From an uncultured Granulosicoccaceae bacterium (GTDB lineage: Bacteria; Pseudomonadota; Gammaproteobacteria; CALCKW01): 64,000 nucleotides of DNA. Below, piece by piece: positions 18,413 to 27,246 of this stretch (positions are counted from its first letter, which is position 1; each line of letters opens with the position of its first letter). Location: positions 1 to 64,000 of the forward strand of contig CALCKW010000030.1 of the NCBI GenBank assembly GCA_937965695.1, in the 5' to 3' direction. Below the pieces are notes generated by a model. The model saw only the letters and a program-made list of their open reading frames with translations, made no database searches and was not told the origin of the DNA. The translations under genes were made by a program, and so were the position numbers.

Positions 18413-19388
18413 GTTTCAGCCCACTTTCAGCTAATGTACCGACAATCCCACCACGCGCAAACAAAACAACACCCAGCAAAATTAGCCCCAGATAAATATG
18501 CCAGAACTCGCTAAGGCCACCCAGCTGGTGCTCTAAAAAGACGAACAGAGCCGCACCCGCAACAGGCCCAAACAAACGACCGACACCACCTAAGATAACA
18601 AATATCATTATCTCGCCACTTGTCTGCCAACTGAACATTGTTGGGCTAACAAAGCGATTGAGGTCTGCAAACAGCGCACCGGCTAAACCCGTGATTGCAG
18701 CGGATATAACAATGGCAAAAAGCTGAACTTTAAAAGGTCTGATGCCCACTGCTTGAACCCTACCGGGTGATTGCCGAGCCGCATTGAGTGTTAGGCCAAA
18801 TGAAGAATTTGCAAGCCTTGAGAAAAACCACAACGCAATTCCCAATAACGCGTAGGTCAGCACCATATATTGCACAGGGTCCAAGGTATTTAGTCCAGGG
18901 AAGCCGTTACGCACGTAGATCGAAAGGCCGTCTTCACCGCCGTACGCAGGCCAACTTATCGCGAAGTAGTAAAACATTTGACCAAAGGCTAGGGTAATCA
19001 TAATAAAATAGACCCCCGATGTGCGTAGACTCAACGCCCCGATTAAAAAAGCCACTAAGGCAGATACCGCCGTGGCAATTAGCCAAATGATCGGCATCGA
19101 TTTTGTGCCTTCGATAAGAAAAGGCGATTCCATCAGCGGGGAGTATGTCTGGGCGTGGCTGGCAAGAATTCCCATCGTATATCCGCCCAAGCCGAAAAAG
19201 ACGGCGTGACCAAAACTCACCAACCCACCTAATCCTAGAGCGATATTCAACCCCACACCAGCAAGAGCCAATATTGCCATTCTCGTACATAGTGTCAGTG
19301 TAAAGGGCTCATCTTTGATCCATGCCCAAAGCGGCACTGTCAATAAAACGATGACTAATGCAATATTAATCTGGCGCTCACGGCTCAT
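18405..19388 (-). CDS. ABC transporter permease, LivM type
   Basis: 327 residues with about nine hydrophobic helices. The LivM signature GLGGLVSFGHAVFFGLGGYT is near residue 50. The EAA-like cytoplasmic loop that meets the ATPases is represented by NAARQSPGRVQAVGI near 210, and the last helices include GPVAGAALFVFLEHQL. Overlapping stop/start with the LivH-type gene (4 bases) shows one operon. It forms the channel with the LivH-type protein. Confidence 0.93.
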   Translation of the reverse strand: MSRERQINIALVIVLLTVPLWAWIKDEPFTLTLCTRMAILALAGVGLNIALGLGGLVSFGHAVFFGLGGYTMGILASHAQTYSPLMESPFLIEGTKSMPIIWLIATAVSALVAFLIGALSLRTSGVYFIMITLAFGQMFYYFAISWPAYGGEDGLSIYVRNGFPGLNTLDPVQYMVLTYALLGIALWFFSRLANSSFGLTLNAARQSPGRVQAVGIRPFKVQLFAIVISAAITGLAGALFADLNRFVSPTMFSWQTSGEIMIFVILGGVGRLFGPVAGAALFVFLEHQLGGLSEFWHIYLGLILLGVVLFARGGIVGTLAESGLKRG

Positions 19389-20305
19389 ACTCGTCTCCCA
19401 TACAAGCCTGAAGGTTTAACAACCAGCACCACTGCCATCAGTATATAAATCAGCATTGACGAGAACATCATCGCTATTGATTTCGCCTGCGCAGGTTCGA
19501 GAAACGAAGACAGCAAAGCAAGCAACAAAATACTACCGAGTTTCTCTGTTAGCCCAACTAAGAGAGCACCTATAAATGCCCCTTTGATCGATCCAATGCC
19601 GCCAATCACAATCACGACGAATGCAAGAATCAGCACTGGCTCTCCCATGCCCACCTGCACAGACTGCACCGCACCGACAAGAGCGCCAGCTAGTCCTGCA
19701 AGCGCGGCACCAATGGCAAAAACTGCGGTGTAGAGCTTCGAGATATCGACACCCAATGCCGCAATCATTTCCCTGTCGTTTTCCCCTGCCCTAATGCGAA
19801 CACCAATTTTTGTCTTTGCTATTAGCAAGTAAAGTGCAATCGCCACAAGTAGCCCTATCAGAATAATTGTCAGGCGATACAACGGATATTGCAGTCCACC
19901 GGGTAATATCACCGCTCCTTTTAAATAGTCCGGAATATCTAGATAAAGCGGAAAAGAACCAAAGAGCCAGCGAGTCCCTTCAGAAAAAATAAGAATGAGC
20001 GCAAATGTCGCTAACACCTGATCTAAGTGATCGCGGTTGTAAAGACGTCGAATAACCAAAAACTCTACTAATGCTCCAGCCGCTGCAGCCACCCCTAAAC
20101 TAGCGGCCAATGCCAGTAAAAAAGACCCAGTAGCATTCGCAACGGCTGCCGCCGCGAAGGCACCAATCATGTACAGAGAGCCATGTGCGAGATTGATTAA
20201 TCCCATCACACCAAAAACTAGAGTCAGCCCTGCGGCCATCAAAAAGAGCATTACCCCAAACTGAATGCCGTTGAGGATCTGTTCGAAGACCAACATCAGA
20301 GACAT
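19385..20305 (-). CDS. ABC transporter permease, LivH type
   Basis: 306 residues with about eight hydrophobic helices. Diagnostic LivH features are QILNGIQFGVMLFLMAAGLT at the N-terminus, GVMGLINLAHGSLYMIGAF, and the RAGENDREMIAALGVD loop near 190. It is followed by the LivM-type gene. Between it and the binding-protein gene upstream is a 93-base gap with a strong hairpin (20351-20385), as expected where the binding protein is made in excess. Confidence 0.93.
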   Translation of the reverse strand: MSLMLVFEQILNGIQFGVMLFLMAAGLTLVFGVMGLINLAHGSLYMIGAFAAAAVANATGSFLLALAASLGVAAAAGALVEFLVIRRLYNRDHLDQVLATFALILIFSEGTRWLFGSFPLYLDIPDYLKGAVILPGGLQYPLYRLTIILIGLLVAIALYLLIAKTKIGVRIRAGENDREMIAALGVDISKLYTAVFAIGAALAGLAGALVGAVQSVQVGMGEPVLILAFVVIVIGGIGSIKGAFIGALLVGLTEKLGSILLLALLSSFLEPAQAKSIAMMFSSMLIYILMAVVLVVKPSGLYGRRV

Positions 20306-20350
20306 AGAAAAACGAACCTGTCGTTAGGTTGGGGATCAATGAGGAAGAGA

Positions 20351-20385
20351 TAGCCCATCCGCTGTGCCTGTCAGCGGCTGGGCTA
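20351..20385 (-). terminator. Intercistronic attenuator hairpin between binding-protein and permease genes
   Basis: TAGCCCA and CCGCTG pair with CAGCGG and TGGGCTA, a 14-position stem with one mismatch and a 7-base loop. It lies 14 bases past the binding-protein stop. It has no U run, so partial termination or 3'-end protection of the binding-protein message is more likely than full termination. Confidence 0.6.
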
Positions 20386-20398
20386 GAAGCACATCTTT

Positions 20399-21538
20399 TT
20401 AGAACGAGCAATCGGCAGCATAGACGTCAGAATGCGCTATCAAAGCCGTTTCGATGATCTTATTGGTAAAAACATCACCTTCTTTTATCACTTCACGAAC
20501 GTAGATATTTTGGATTGGATGATGATTGGACGCAAACGCAAACTCTCCTCTGACTGATTCAAAATCTGCGGCTTCTAACGCTGTGCGAAAAGCGTCTTGG
20601 TCATTGACATCAGCGGTTGCCATAGCACTTAACAATAAATTGGCGGTATCAAACCCTTGGCTTGCATACAGTGAAGGCAAACGATCGTATTTCTCTTTGA
20701 AGCTCTTAACAAAGGCCATGTTAGCTGGGTTTTCAATGTCTTTATTCCATTGAGAAGTATTTTTCACACCCACGGCCGCTTCTCCAACTGCTTGTAATAT
20801 ACCTTGATCGAAACTAAACGCTGGTCCAATCAACGGAAGGTCTAGTCCGCTATTAGCGTATTGCTTTAGAAAAGAGATACCCATTCCACCCGGTAAGAAG
20901 AAAAACACTGAGTCTGCATCGGAAGCACGAATCTGTGCAATTTCAGCAGCGTAGTCATTTTGCCCAATTTTTGTAAACAGTTCGCCCGCGGGCTCACCAT
21001 TAAACATGCGCTTATAACCAGTCAGTGCATCTACACCCGCTGGATAATTTGGCGCCATGATAAAGCTATTACTGTAACCCGCTTTGTTTGCGTATTCGCC
21101 AGCCGCTTCATGAAGCCCGTCGTTTTGCCAAGCTACATTAAAATAGTTAGCGTGGCAGCCTTTGCCTGCAAGCGCAGCTGGGCCTGCGTTAGGGGAGAGG
21201 TAAAACTTCCCCTGGGCGGTGGTGCTAGGCACAACTGCCATTGCTAAGTTGGACCAAATGATGCCTGTCAGTACGTCGACTTTTTCGGATTGAATCAATT
21301 TGTCTGCAAGCTGAACAGCGACATCGGGTTTGCGCTGATCGTCTTCAATCACCACACTCAAACCTTCGACACCAGACTGCTCTACTGCCAGCATAAAGCC
21401 ATCTCTGACATCTATGCCAAGTCCAGCCCCGCCGCCTGACAAAGTAGTGATCATACCGACCTTGAGGTCTGCGCTGGCATTTGTTGCGCTCAGGGCGAGG
21501 GCCAGCGCGGCTGTAAACGTAAGCTTAGAGAATTTCAT
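20399..21538 (-). CDS. Periplasmic substrate-binding protein of a LivK-type ABC importer
   Basis: 379 residues. A signal peptide (MKFSKLTFTAALALALSATNASA) is followed by a type I periplasmic-binding fold: GMITTLSGGGAGLGIDVRDG near 28, SEKVDVLTGIIWSNLAMAV near 90, and the second lobe with GPAFSFDQGILQAVGEA near 230. It delivers substrate to the permease pair. The family handles branched-chain amino acids, amides, urea and aromatic acids; the substrate cannot be read from sequence. The neighbouring gamma-glutamyltransferase-like gene hints at an amide or gamma-glutamyl compound. Confidence 0.92.
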   Translation of the reverse strand: MKFSKLTFTAALALALSATNASADLKVGMITTLSGGGAGLGIDVRDGFMLAVEQSGVEGLSVVIEDDQRKPDVAVQLADKLIQSEKVDVLTGIIWSNLAMAVVPSTTAQGKFYLSPNAGPAALAGKGCHANYFNVAWQNDGLHEAAGEYANKAGYSNSFIMAPNYPAGVDALTGYKRMFNGEPAGELFTKIGQNDYAAEIAQIRASDADSVFFFLPGGMGISFLKQYANSGLDLPLIGPAFSFDQGILQAVGEAAVGVKNTSQWNKDIENPANMAFVKSFKEKYDRLPSLYASQGFDTANLLLSAMATADVNDQDAFRTALEAADFESVRGEFAFASNHHPIQNIYVREVIKEGDVFTNKIIETALIAHSDVYAADCSF

Positions 21539-21713
21539 TGTTCATACCTCTTTTTATAAAGTGAAGCTGTGTCGTTAAGCAAAAGCTTGCTGCCTTACAA
21601 CGTAAGGTTATACATGAAGATCTTCACCGAGTGATGTATTAACAATACGCCGCCCAGAATTATATTTCAATTATAAATAATTTAGATGTGAAGTAAAATG
21701 CTTGAATCCACTA

Positions 21714-23306
21714 TCAGTACCCTATGGCACAACCATCCTTGCGCGGGTCTGAGGCCCCCGTTAGCACACCTTGATCCCAGTCGATGGAAATCGCCTGCGA
21801 ACCGCCAATAGGCCCAACAGCATCGGCAACCCTGTGTCCGCGATCTCGTAAGGCTGCGACCAGTGCTGCGTCTACGCTTGTTTCGATTTCTACGTCGCCC
21901 GAAAACGGATCGACCATAAATCGGGGCAAATCCATAGCTTCTTGCAAATCCAAGCCAAACTCGTAATGTCGACTGAGAAACTGCAGGTGTCCGAAAGCTT
22001 GGTACTGACCACCCATAACGCCGTAGCTCATCTGTACTTTGCCACCCTGACTGATCATTCCCGGAATGATAGTGTGCAGCGGACGCTTACCCGGGGCTAT
22101 TGCATTTGGGTGCCCTGCTTGCAAACTAAAGCCTTGGCCACGGTTTTGAAATACAACGCCTGTATCCGGAGCCATCAACCCGCTACCAAAGCCGTGAAAG
22201 ACCGTGTTAATAAAACTGCAAGAATTACGATCTTTGTCCACAACGGATATATACACGGTGTCGTTGTGACGCGGTAACATCCATTCTCGCGGAGGTTCAA
22301 CCGCCCGGTCCGGGTCAATTTGTGCCAACAATTGCGCTGCATACTTTGGACTGAGCAGCTCCTCAACAGGCACTTCCGCAAACTTCGGATCTGCCACATA
22401 GGCATTGCGCGCAGCGTAAGCCAAACGACACGCTTCCAGTTCAGCATGCACACGCTCTTCGGCCAATGCACCTTTCGTTGTGTACGCCCCTTGAAGCATG
22501 TTGAGCAGTAACAGTGCAATAACACCTTGGCCATTGGGTGGACACTGATGTACTTGTCGACCTAAGTAGTCGCTATTAATGGGGTTGACGTACTCGCCTT
22601 GTGTATCCCGAAAATCGTCAACGCTGTGCAGCCCACCTTGTTGCTGTAAATACGCAGCCATCGATTCTGCCAGCGCACCGTTGTAGAACCCTGCACGCCC
22701 TTCTCTAGCAATCAACTCTAAGCTGTCCGCCATCGCAGGCAGTCTATGCAATTGACCCACTGCCGGAGCCTCACCGTCGACTAAATAAGCGGCAGCCGTG
22801 TTTTCATCTCGACTCAGGTGAGCAGTCGAGTTGTGCCAGTCATGTCTTACACGTGAAGACACGGGAAAACCTTCCCGTGCGTAGTGAATAGCAGGCTCCA
22901 GTACAGCAGCCAAAGGCAAAACGCCATGATCTCTGTTGAGCTGATACCAACCGTCCACGGCGCCAGGTAAGGTGACTGCGTGCGGTGAATGTTGAGCTAT
23001 TTCGGAAATACCTTGCTGCGCGTACCATTCAACGGTGGCAGCCTGCGGAGCCCTGCCAGAACCATTGAATGCTATCGGGGTGCCGCGCCCCCCCGGCGCA
23101 TAGATACAGAAACAATCTCCTCCAATTCCCGTAGACCCGGGTTCCACGACGCCTTGCACGGCAGCGGCAGCGATTGCACCATCTAACGCATTACCGCCAG
23201 CCTTCAACATATCTAGAGCGGCTTGACTAGCTAATGGTTGGGACGTGCACGCCATGCCTTGCGTAGCGTGCACAGGTGAGCGACCGGGTAATTGGAAATC
23301 ACGCAT
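21714..23306 (-). CDS. Gamma-glutamyltransferase-like Ntn hydrolase (YwrD-like), no signal peptide
   Basis: 530 residues. N-terminal GMACTSQPLASQAALDMLKA and GSTGIGGDCFCIYA are family hallmarks. The self-cleavage/nucleophile site is NDTVYISVVD with Thr350 at the mature small-subunit start; the next two residues, usually Thr-His, are Val-Tyr. There is no signal peptide, so it acts in the cytosol, unlike secreted GGT. It probably hydrolyses a gamma-glutamyl amide. It is encoded upstream of, and in the same direction as, the LivK-type importer genes (175-base gap), suggesting they share a substrate. Confidence 0.85.
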   Translation of the reverse strand: MRDFQLPGRSPVHATQGMACTSQPLASQAALDMLKAGGNALDGAIAAAAVQGVVEPGSTGIGGDCFCIYAPGGRGTPIAFNGSGRAPQAATVEWYAQQGISEIAQHSPHAVTLPGAVDGWYQLNRDHGVLPLAAVLEPAIHYAREGFPVSSRVRHDWHNSTAHLSRDENTAAAYLVDGEAPAVGQLHRLPAMADSLELIAREGRAGFYNGALAESMAAYLQQQGGLHSVDDFRDTQGEYVNPINSDYLGRQVHQCPPNGQGVIALLLLNMLQGAYTTKGALAEERVHAELEACRLAYAARNAYVADPKFAEVPVEELLSPKYAAQLLAQIDPDRAVEPPREWMLPRHNDTVYISVVDKDRNSCSFINTVFHGFGSGLMAPDTGVVFQNRGQGFSLQAGHPNAIAPGKRPLHTIIPGMISQGGKVQMSYGVMGGQYQAFGHLQFLSRHYEFGLDLQEAMDLPRFMVDPFSGDVEIETSVDAALVAALRDRGHRVADAVGPIGGSQAISIDWDQGVLTGASDPRKDGCAIGY

Positions 23307-23394
23307 TTAAAACTTCCGCTGCAGAGGGTTCAACAGAAGTTTACAGCGGATCAGCCTATTAGATAACTGGTAGGCAAATTATTAAACCAGCGGC

Positions 23395-23544
23395 TTAGGC
23401 TGCTTTGGGAAGAAAACGCTTAGCAGGAATGAAGCTAGGGGCACGCTGCAAGCCCACCGTCACGCTGCGGTCATGTCTAATAGTATGCCACCCGCGCATA
23501 GCAGCCAGGTCATACACACGTTTTAGCTTTGGAGCTGGTTTCAT
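23395..23544 (-). CDS. Possible small basic protein, 49 residues
   Basis: ATG 23544 with GAGG eight bases upstream and a stop at 23395-23397. The product begins MKPAPKLKRVYDLAAMRGW and is rich in Arg and Lys, with RHDRSVTVGLQRAPSFIPAKRF later. It resembles no family known to me. It lies 88 bases upstream of the gamma-glutamyltransferase-like gene on the same strand. Coding is suggested by the ribosome-binding site and sensible composition only; a chance frame is possible. Confidence 0.35.
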   Translation of the reverse strand: MKPAPKLKRVYDLAAMRGWHTIRHDRSVTVGLQRAPSFIPAKRFLPKAA

Positions 23545-23786
23545 CCTTAAAGGCCTCTATCTTTGTAAATTCAACGAAATTGACTTATCAATGACTCCAC
23601 TTTCAATTTTTTCGGCAACAATCTTCAATTCTGTAGTACTCAGATGCAGTTCCACTATAGGTACAAAGTAATCAAAAGTGTCGGTGTGTATTTTGCACTG
23701 ATTGAACGTACAGCCAGAAAACAAAGACAACCGCACTGAATAGCATTCAAGCGACAAGAACAAAAAATAATATCAAAGAGATACAG

Positions 23787-24230
23787 ATGCCCTACCCGTC
23801 TAAAACTATAAAATTCAACGTCTTAAAAGCAATCGTTTTGACTGTTACCGCATTTTTTTGCAACCCTGCTGCGAGCTTTGCGGCAGACGCTCCGCCTTGG
23901 ACAGTGAAAACAAAAAATCGTATTTTTGAAGTCACGCTTGGACCGCAAGATGGGCCAATTCGTATTAATACAGTGCAGAAATGGATCGTGTCGATCCAAG
24001 ACGCCAGTGGAAGAAAGATACATTCAGCAAACGTACAAATAGACGGGGGCATGCGTGGCCACGGCCACGGTTTACCAACGCAACCACAAATCACTGAGAA
24101 TTTGGGTGAAGGGCGTTATTTGATTGAGGGTCTGCGCCTGAACATGGTTGGCGCATGGACCTTGATGATTGGCGTAGAGTTGCTCGAAAGACGTGACGTA
24201 GCAACTTTTGAGTTTGAGATCGACTATTGA
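23787..24230 (+). CDS. Exported YtkA/FixH-like protein
   Basis: 147 residues. The signal peptide runs to about residue 33 (ending NPAASFAADA). The mature part is an immunoglobulin-like beta domain of the YtkA/FixH type: IRINTVQKWIVSIQDASG, DGGMRGHGHGLPTQPQ (the histidine-rich loop, about 92-105), and LGEGRYLIEGLRLNMVGAWTL. Domains of this kind occur with copper or cytochrome proteins. Its stop overlaps the peroxidase ATG by one base, so the two are translationally coupled and probably act together in the periplasm. Confidence 0.8.
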   Translation: MPYPSKTIKFNVLKAIVLTVTAFFCNPAASFAADAPPWTVKTKNRIFEVTLGPQDGPIRINTVQKWIVSIQDASGRKIHSANVQIDGGMRGHGHGLPTQPQITENLGEGRYLIEGLRLNMVGAWTLMIGVELLERRDVATFEFEIDY

Positions 24231-25447
24231 TGAAAGTTCTTGTTGCATTAGCTTTGATAGTGAGCACTTCTGCAATTCTAGCTGACTCAGTTGTCTGGAC
24301 CGAGCGAGAACTGAGAGTCCTACAGAGTTTTAATCTAAATAATTTAGGCCCCGCTCCTTATCAACCTTCAAATGCTTACGCAGATAATAAGGATGCGGCT
24401 GAGCTAGGCAAAAAACTGTTTTTTGACAAACGGTTGAGCGCGAATGGTGAGTTTTCTTGCGCCAGTTGTCATCTCCCAGAAAAACACTTCACTGACGGCA
24501 AACCACGTGCTGTTGGCCTAAAGGCCACTGGTAGAAATACGATGAGCATTGTTGGTAGCGCACACCAACGTTGGTTCTACTGGGACGGTCGCAGAGACTC
24601 ACTGTGGTCGCAGGCGCTTATTCCATTCGAAGCACCAGAAGAGATGGGTAGCAGTCGCACTGAAGTCTTGAAACAAATCATGACTGACCCCCAATTGAGC
24701 CAGCACTACCGGCGAGTTTTTGGGGAGTTCCCCAAGGGAATAGACTCCGCAAAACTACCCGATCACGCCGGGCCATACGCTGACAAAAAAGGCAAGGACA
24801 GCTGGAATCGTTTGAACCCTATGCGCCAGCGAAAAATAAATAGCGCCTACGCCAATGTCGGTAAAGCCATCGCTGCTTATGAAAGAACCCTTGAATATGC
24901 CCCCACCCGATTCGACCGATACCTAGACGAACTAGCAACGGGTAAAAAAGATAGCAATGTGCTGAATTCTGAAGAGAAGTCTGGTGCCCGTTTATTCATT
25001 GACGCGGCTAAAACCCAGTGTTTGCAATGTCACAACGGACCAACATTCAGTAACGGAGATTTTCACAATATCGGCACGGGTAACTTCAGCGGCGAACATT
25101 TAGATTTTGGGCGTGTATTCGGACTTCAGGCGGTGCTGTTGGACGAGTTCAATTGCTTAGGTCCCTTTAGCGATGCGGCCAAAGGACAGTGCACAGAGTT
25201 GCGCTTTTTAAAACGCAATGCCCATGTTCCACTGGAAGGTTCTTTCAAAACACCTAGCTTGCGCAACGTTTCAGAGACTGCTCCCTATTTTCACGACGGC
25301 AGTAAAACAACTCTGGAGTCCGTCATAAAGCATTACAACGTACCTCCAGACAGAAAACAGGTTGGTGCTCACGAGTTGCGCAAACTTGAACTCAGTGTTG
25401 AAGAAGAAAAACAACTGGAGAGTTTCTTGCGGACATTGTCAGACTGA
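24230..25447 (+). CDS. Di-heme cytochrome c peroxidase/MauG-family protein
   Basis: 405 residues from ATG 24230 (the TGATG overlap). A short signal peptide ends near LVSTSAILA-like residues about 18. Heme motifs are CASCH near residue 82 and CLQCH near 265. The C-terminus has SFKTPSLRNVSETAPYFHDG, the region that ligates the second heme in the family. An insertion around 300-330 carries two further Cys. It probably reduces peroxide or oxidises a partner; the YtkA-like protein is the obvious partner. It is a paralogue of the lipoprotein at 11047 but longer. Confidence 0.88.
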   Translation: MKVLVALALIVSTSAILADSVVWTERELRVLQSFNLNNLGPAPYQPSNAYADNKDAAELGKKLFFDKRLSANGEFSCASCHLPEKHFTDGKPRAVGLKATGRNTMSIVGSAHQRWFYWDGRRDSLWSQALIPFEAPEEMGSSRTEVLKQIMTDPQLSQHYRRVFGEFPKGIDSAKLPDHAGPYADKKGKDSWNRLNPMRQRKINSAYANVGKAIAAYERTLEYAPTRFDRYLDELATGKKDSNVLNSEEKSGARLFIDAAKTQCLQCHNGPTFSNGDFHNIGTGNFSGEHLDFGRVFGLQAVLLDEFNCLGPFSDAAKGQCTELRFLKRNAHVPLEGSFKTPSLRNVSETAPYFHDGSKTTLESVIKHYNVPPDRKQVGAHELRKLELSVEEEKQLESFLRTLSD

Positions 25448-25471
25448 CATCACACAAGAGCAGAAAAGGGG

Positions 25472-25771
25472 TTAAGTGTTCGGATCAGTGTTATCAAGGA
25501 ACTCTTTTACGAGTACCGGCGAGACACCGTGAAGCTGCCGAAGTCGCCTATCACCCCATCCCCAGCGAGACCTGCACCAGCGTACAAGCGATCCTACCCA
25601 AGCAATCTCGAGAGCTATTAAGGCTGTGCCGATGAGCAGGAATAGCCACCCCAAAGGCAAAGGCAAAGGCACAAACACAAGCCCTAGAAAAAAGCTGCCG
25701 ATACCAAGCAACAAACGCCCAATGTGGGGCCGTGCTTTTTTGTCCCTTTCAAATGTATTCACGTGATACAC
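25472..25771 (-). CDS. Small PGPGW-type inner-membrane protein
   Basis: 99 residues with two adjacent hydrophobic helices joined by a proline-rich turn (FVPLPLPLGWLFLLIG, residues about 33-48). This matches putative transmembrane PGPGW proteins, although the motif here is PLPLGW. The C-terminus is basic and probably cytoplasmic. Function is unknown. It converges on the peroxidase gene, 24 bases between stops. Confidence 0.65.
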   Translation of the reverse strand: MYHVNTFERDKKARPHIGRLLLGIGSFFLGLVFVPLPLPLGWLFLLIGTALIALEIAWVGSLVRWCRSRWGWGDRRLRQLHGVSPVLVKEFLDNTDPNT

Positions 25772-26008
25772 ATAGCGTTTTAGATTTATAGGATTTTACT
25801 TAGCAGAACATCATAATACAGTTGCCATCAAATTAGCTGTTCCCGAGCCTCAAACTGGCGAATGCATCTCAAAATAGCTCCACACAAAAGCACAGCTCGA
25901 GTAAGAATCAGAACAGTCAAATCAAGAGACCGTGATTTTGCTCCAGTCTAAGAGACTAATAGAGCAATTTTACAATTATTTATCTATCGATATACATCAA
26001 ACATCAAG

Positions 26009-26030
26009 TTGACGTTTACGTAAACGTTAA
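26009..26030. promoter_or_regulatory. Palindromic operator candidate upstream of acyl-CoA dehydrogenase
   Basis: ACGTTTACGTAAACGT at 26012-26027 is a perfect 16-base palindrome. It extends to TTGACGTTTACG / TAAACGTTAA with one mismatch. It lies 67 bases before the acyl-CoA dehydrogenase start. Symmetric ACGT-containing sites of this type occur for MerR- and TetR-family regulators of acyl-CoA and branched-chain amino acid breakdown (the LiuR/PsrA groups). The regulator is not in the window. Confidence 0.6.
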
Positions 26031-26096
26031 TTAAGCTTAAAGACGCTACTGTAGCGCCAATAAAAAACTCATTCTAAAAGCTCTTGGGAGCTCTCG

Positions 26097-27230
26097 ATGT
26101 TACTCAATGAAGAACAACGATTGATGCAAGATACCGTCAAGCAATTTGTGCGTGATCGTGTAACACCCTATGCAGAACAGTGGGCCCATGCCAGGGCTGT
26201 ATCCGCAGACGTATTAGCGCAAATGGGCCAGTTAGGCCTGCTCGGCATGACGACGGATCCTGACTGGGGCGGCGCAGGTGCGGACTACGTCAGTTACGCA
26301 CTTGCTCTGATGGAAGTCGCAGCTGGCGACGGTGGGCTATCAACTATCATGAGCGTTAATAACGCTCCAATGTGCGCAGCACTTGCTCAGCTAGGCAGTG
26401 ACACTCAGAAAAAACAGTTTTTAGCCCCCCTGGCACGTGGCGAGATGATCGGGGCCTTTTGCTTGACCGAATCTCACGCTGGCTCAGATGCATCAGCTAT
26501 TCGGACACAGGCAAGTCGCGATGGCGATGAGTATGTCATTAACGGCAACAAGCAATTCATCACTTCAGGCAAACTGGCCGGTTGTGCACTCATTTTTGCA
26601 GTCACTGACAAAGGCGCGGGTAAACGCGGACTCTCCGCTTTCATCGTCTCCACGGACACCCCAGGCTACCAGGTGAGCAAAGTTGAAGAAAAACTGGGAC
26701 AAGCCAGCTCCGACACCTGCTCATTGAACTTTGACAATATGCGTATACCTGCTGACAGCTTACTCGGTGAAGAAGGACAAGGCTACCGCATTGCTCTAGG
26801 AAATTTAGAGGCAGGACGCATCGGCATTGCCTCACAAAGTGTGGGAATGGCGCAAGCGGCCTTGGACTACGCCATTGCTTACGCAGGCGAACGTGAGAGC
26901 ATGGGTGTGCCAATTATTGAGCATCAAGCTGTGGCATTTAGACTGGCAGATATGCAGGCCAAGCTTGAAGCCGCACGCCAGCTAACATTACACGCCGCAG
27001 CCATTAAAGACTCGGGAGAACCCTGCCTTCAACAAGCCTGTATGGCAAAGCTGGTAGCTTCTGAGACGGCTGAACAAGTTTGCTCTGCTGCCATCCAAAC
27101 CCTTGGTGGTTATGGTTATCTTTCTGATTTTCCTGTCGAAAGAATTTACCGAGACGTTAGAGTGTGTCAAATTTACGAAGGCACTTCCGATATCCAAAAA
27201 TTAATTATCAGCCGCGGGTTTAATCGCTGA
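26097..27230 (+). CDS. Acyl-CoA dehydrogenase
   Basis: 377 residues, standard length. FAD and substrate motifs are AFCLTESHAGSDASAI near 123, NGNKQFITSG near 148, and the C-terminal signature QTLGGYGYLSDFPVERIYRDVRV ending in IYEGTSDIQ, with the catalytic Glu of the short/branched-chain group in YEGT. It catalyses alpha,beta-dehydrogenation of an acyl-CoA. The partner SDR begins 16 bases later. The set resembles isoleucine/valine or short-chain fatty acid breakdown; chain preference is unknown. Confidence 0.93.
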   Translation: MLLNEEQRLMQDTVKQFVRDRVTPYAEQWAHARAVSADVLAQMGQLGLLGMTTDPDWGGAGADYVSYALALMEVAAGDGGLSTIMSVNNAPMCAALAQLGSDTQKKQFLAPLARGEMIGAFCLTESHAGSDASAIRTQASRDGDEYVINGNKQFITSGKLAGCALIFAVTDKGAGKRGLSAFIVSTDTPGYQVSKVEEKLGQASSDTCSLNFDNMRIPADSLLGEEGQGYRIALGNLEAGRIGIASQSVGMAQAALDYAIAYAGERESMGVPIIEHQAVAFRLADMQAKLEAARQLTLHAAAIKDSGEPCLQQACMAKLVASETAEQVCSAAIQTLGGYGYLSDFPVERIYRDVRVCQIYEGTSDIQKLIISRGFNR

Positions 27231-27246
27231 GTCGAGAGGCAACAAC

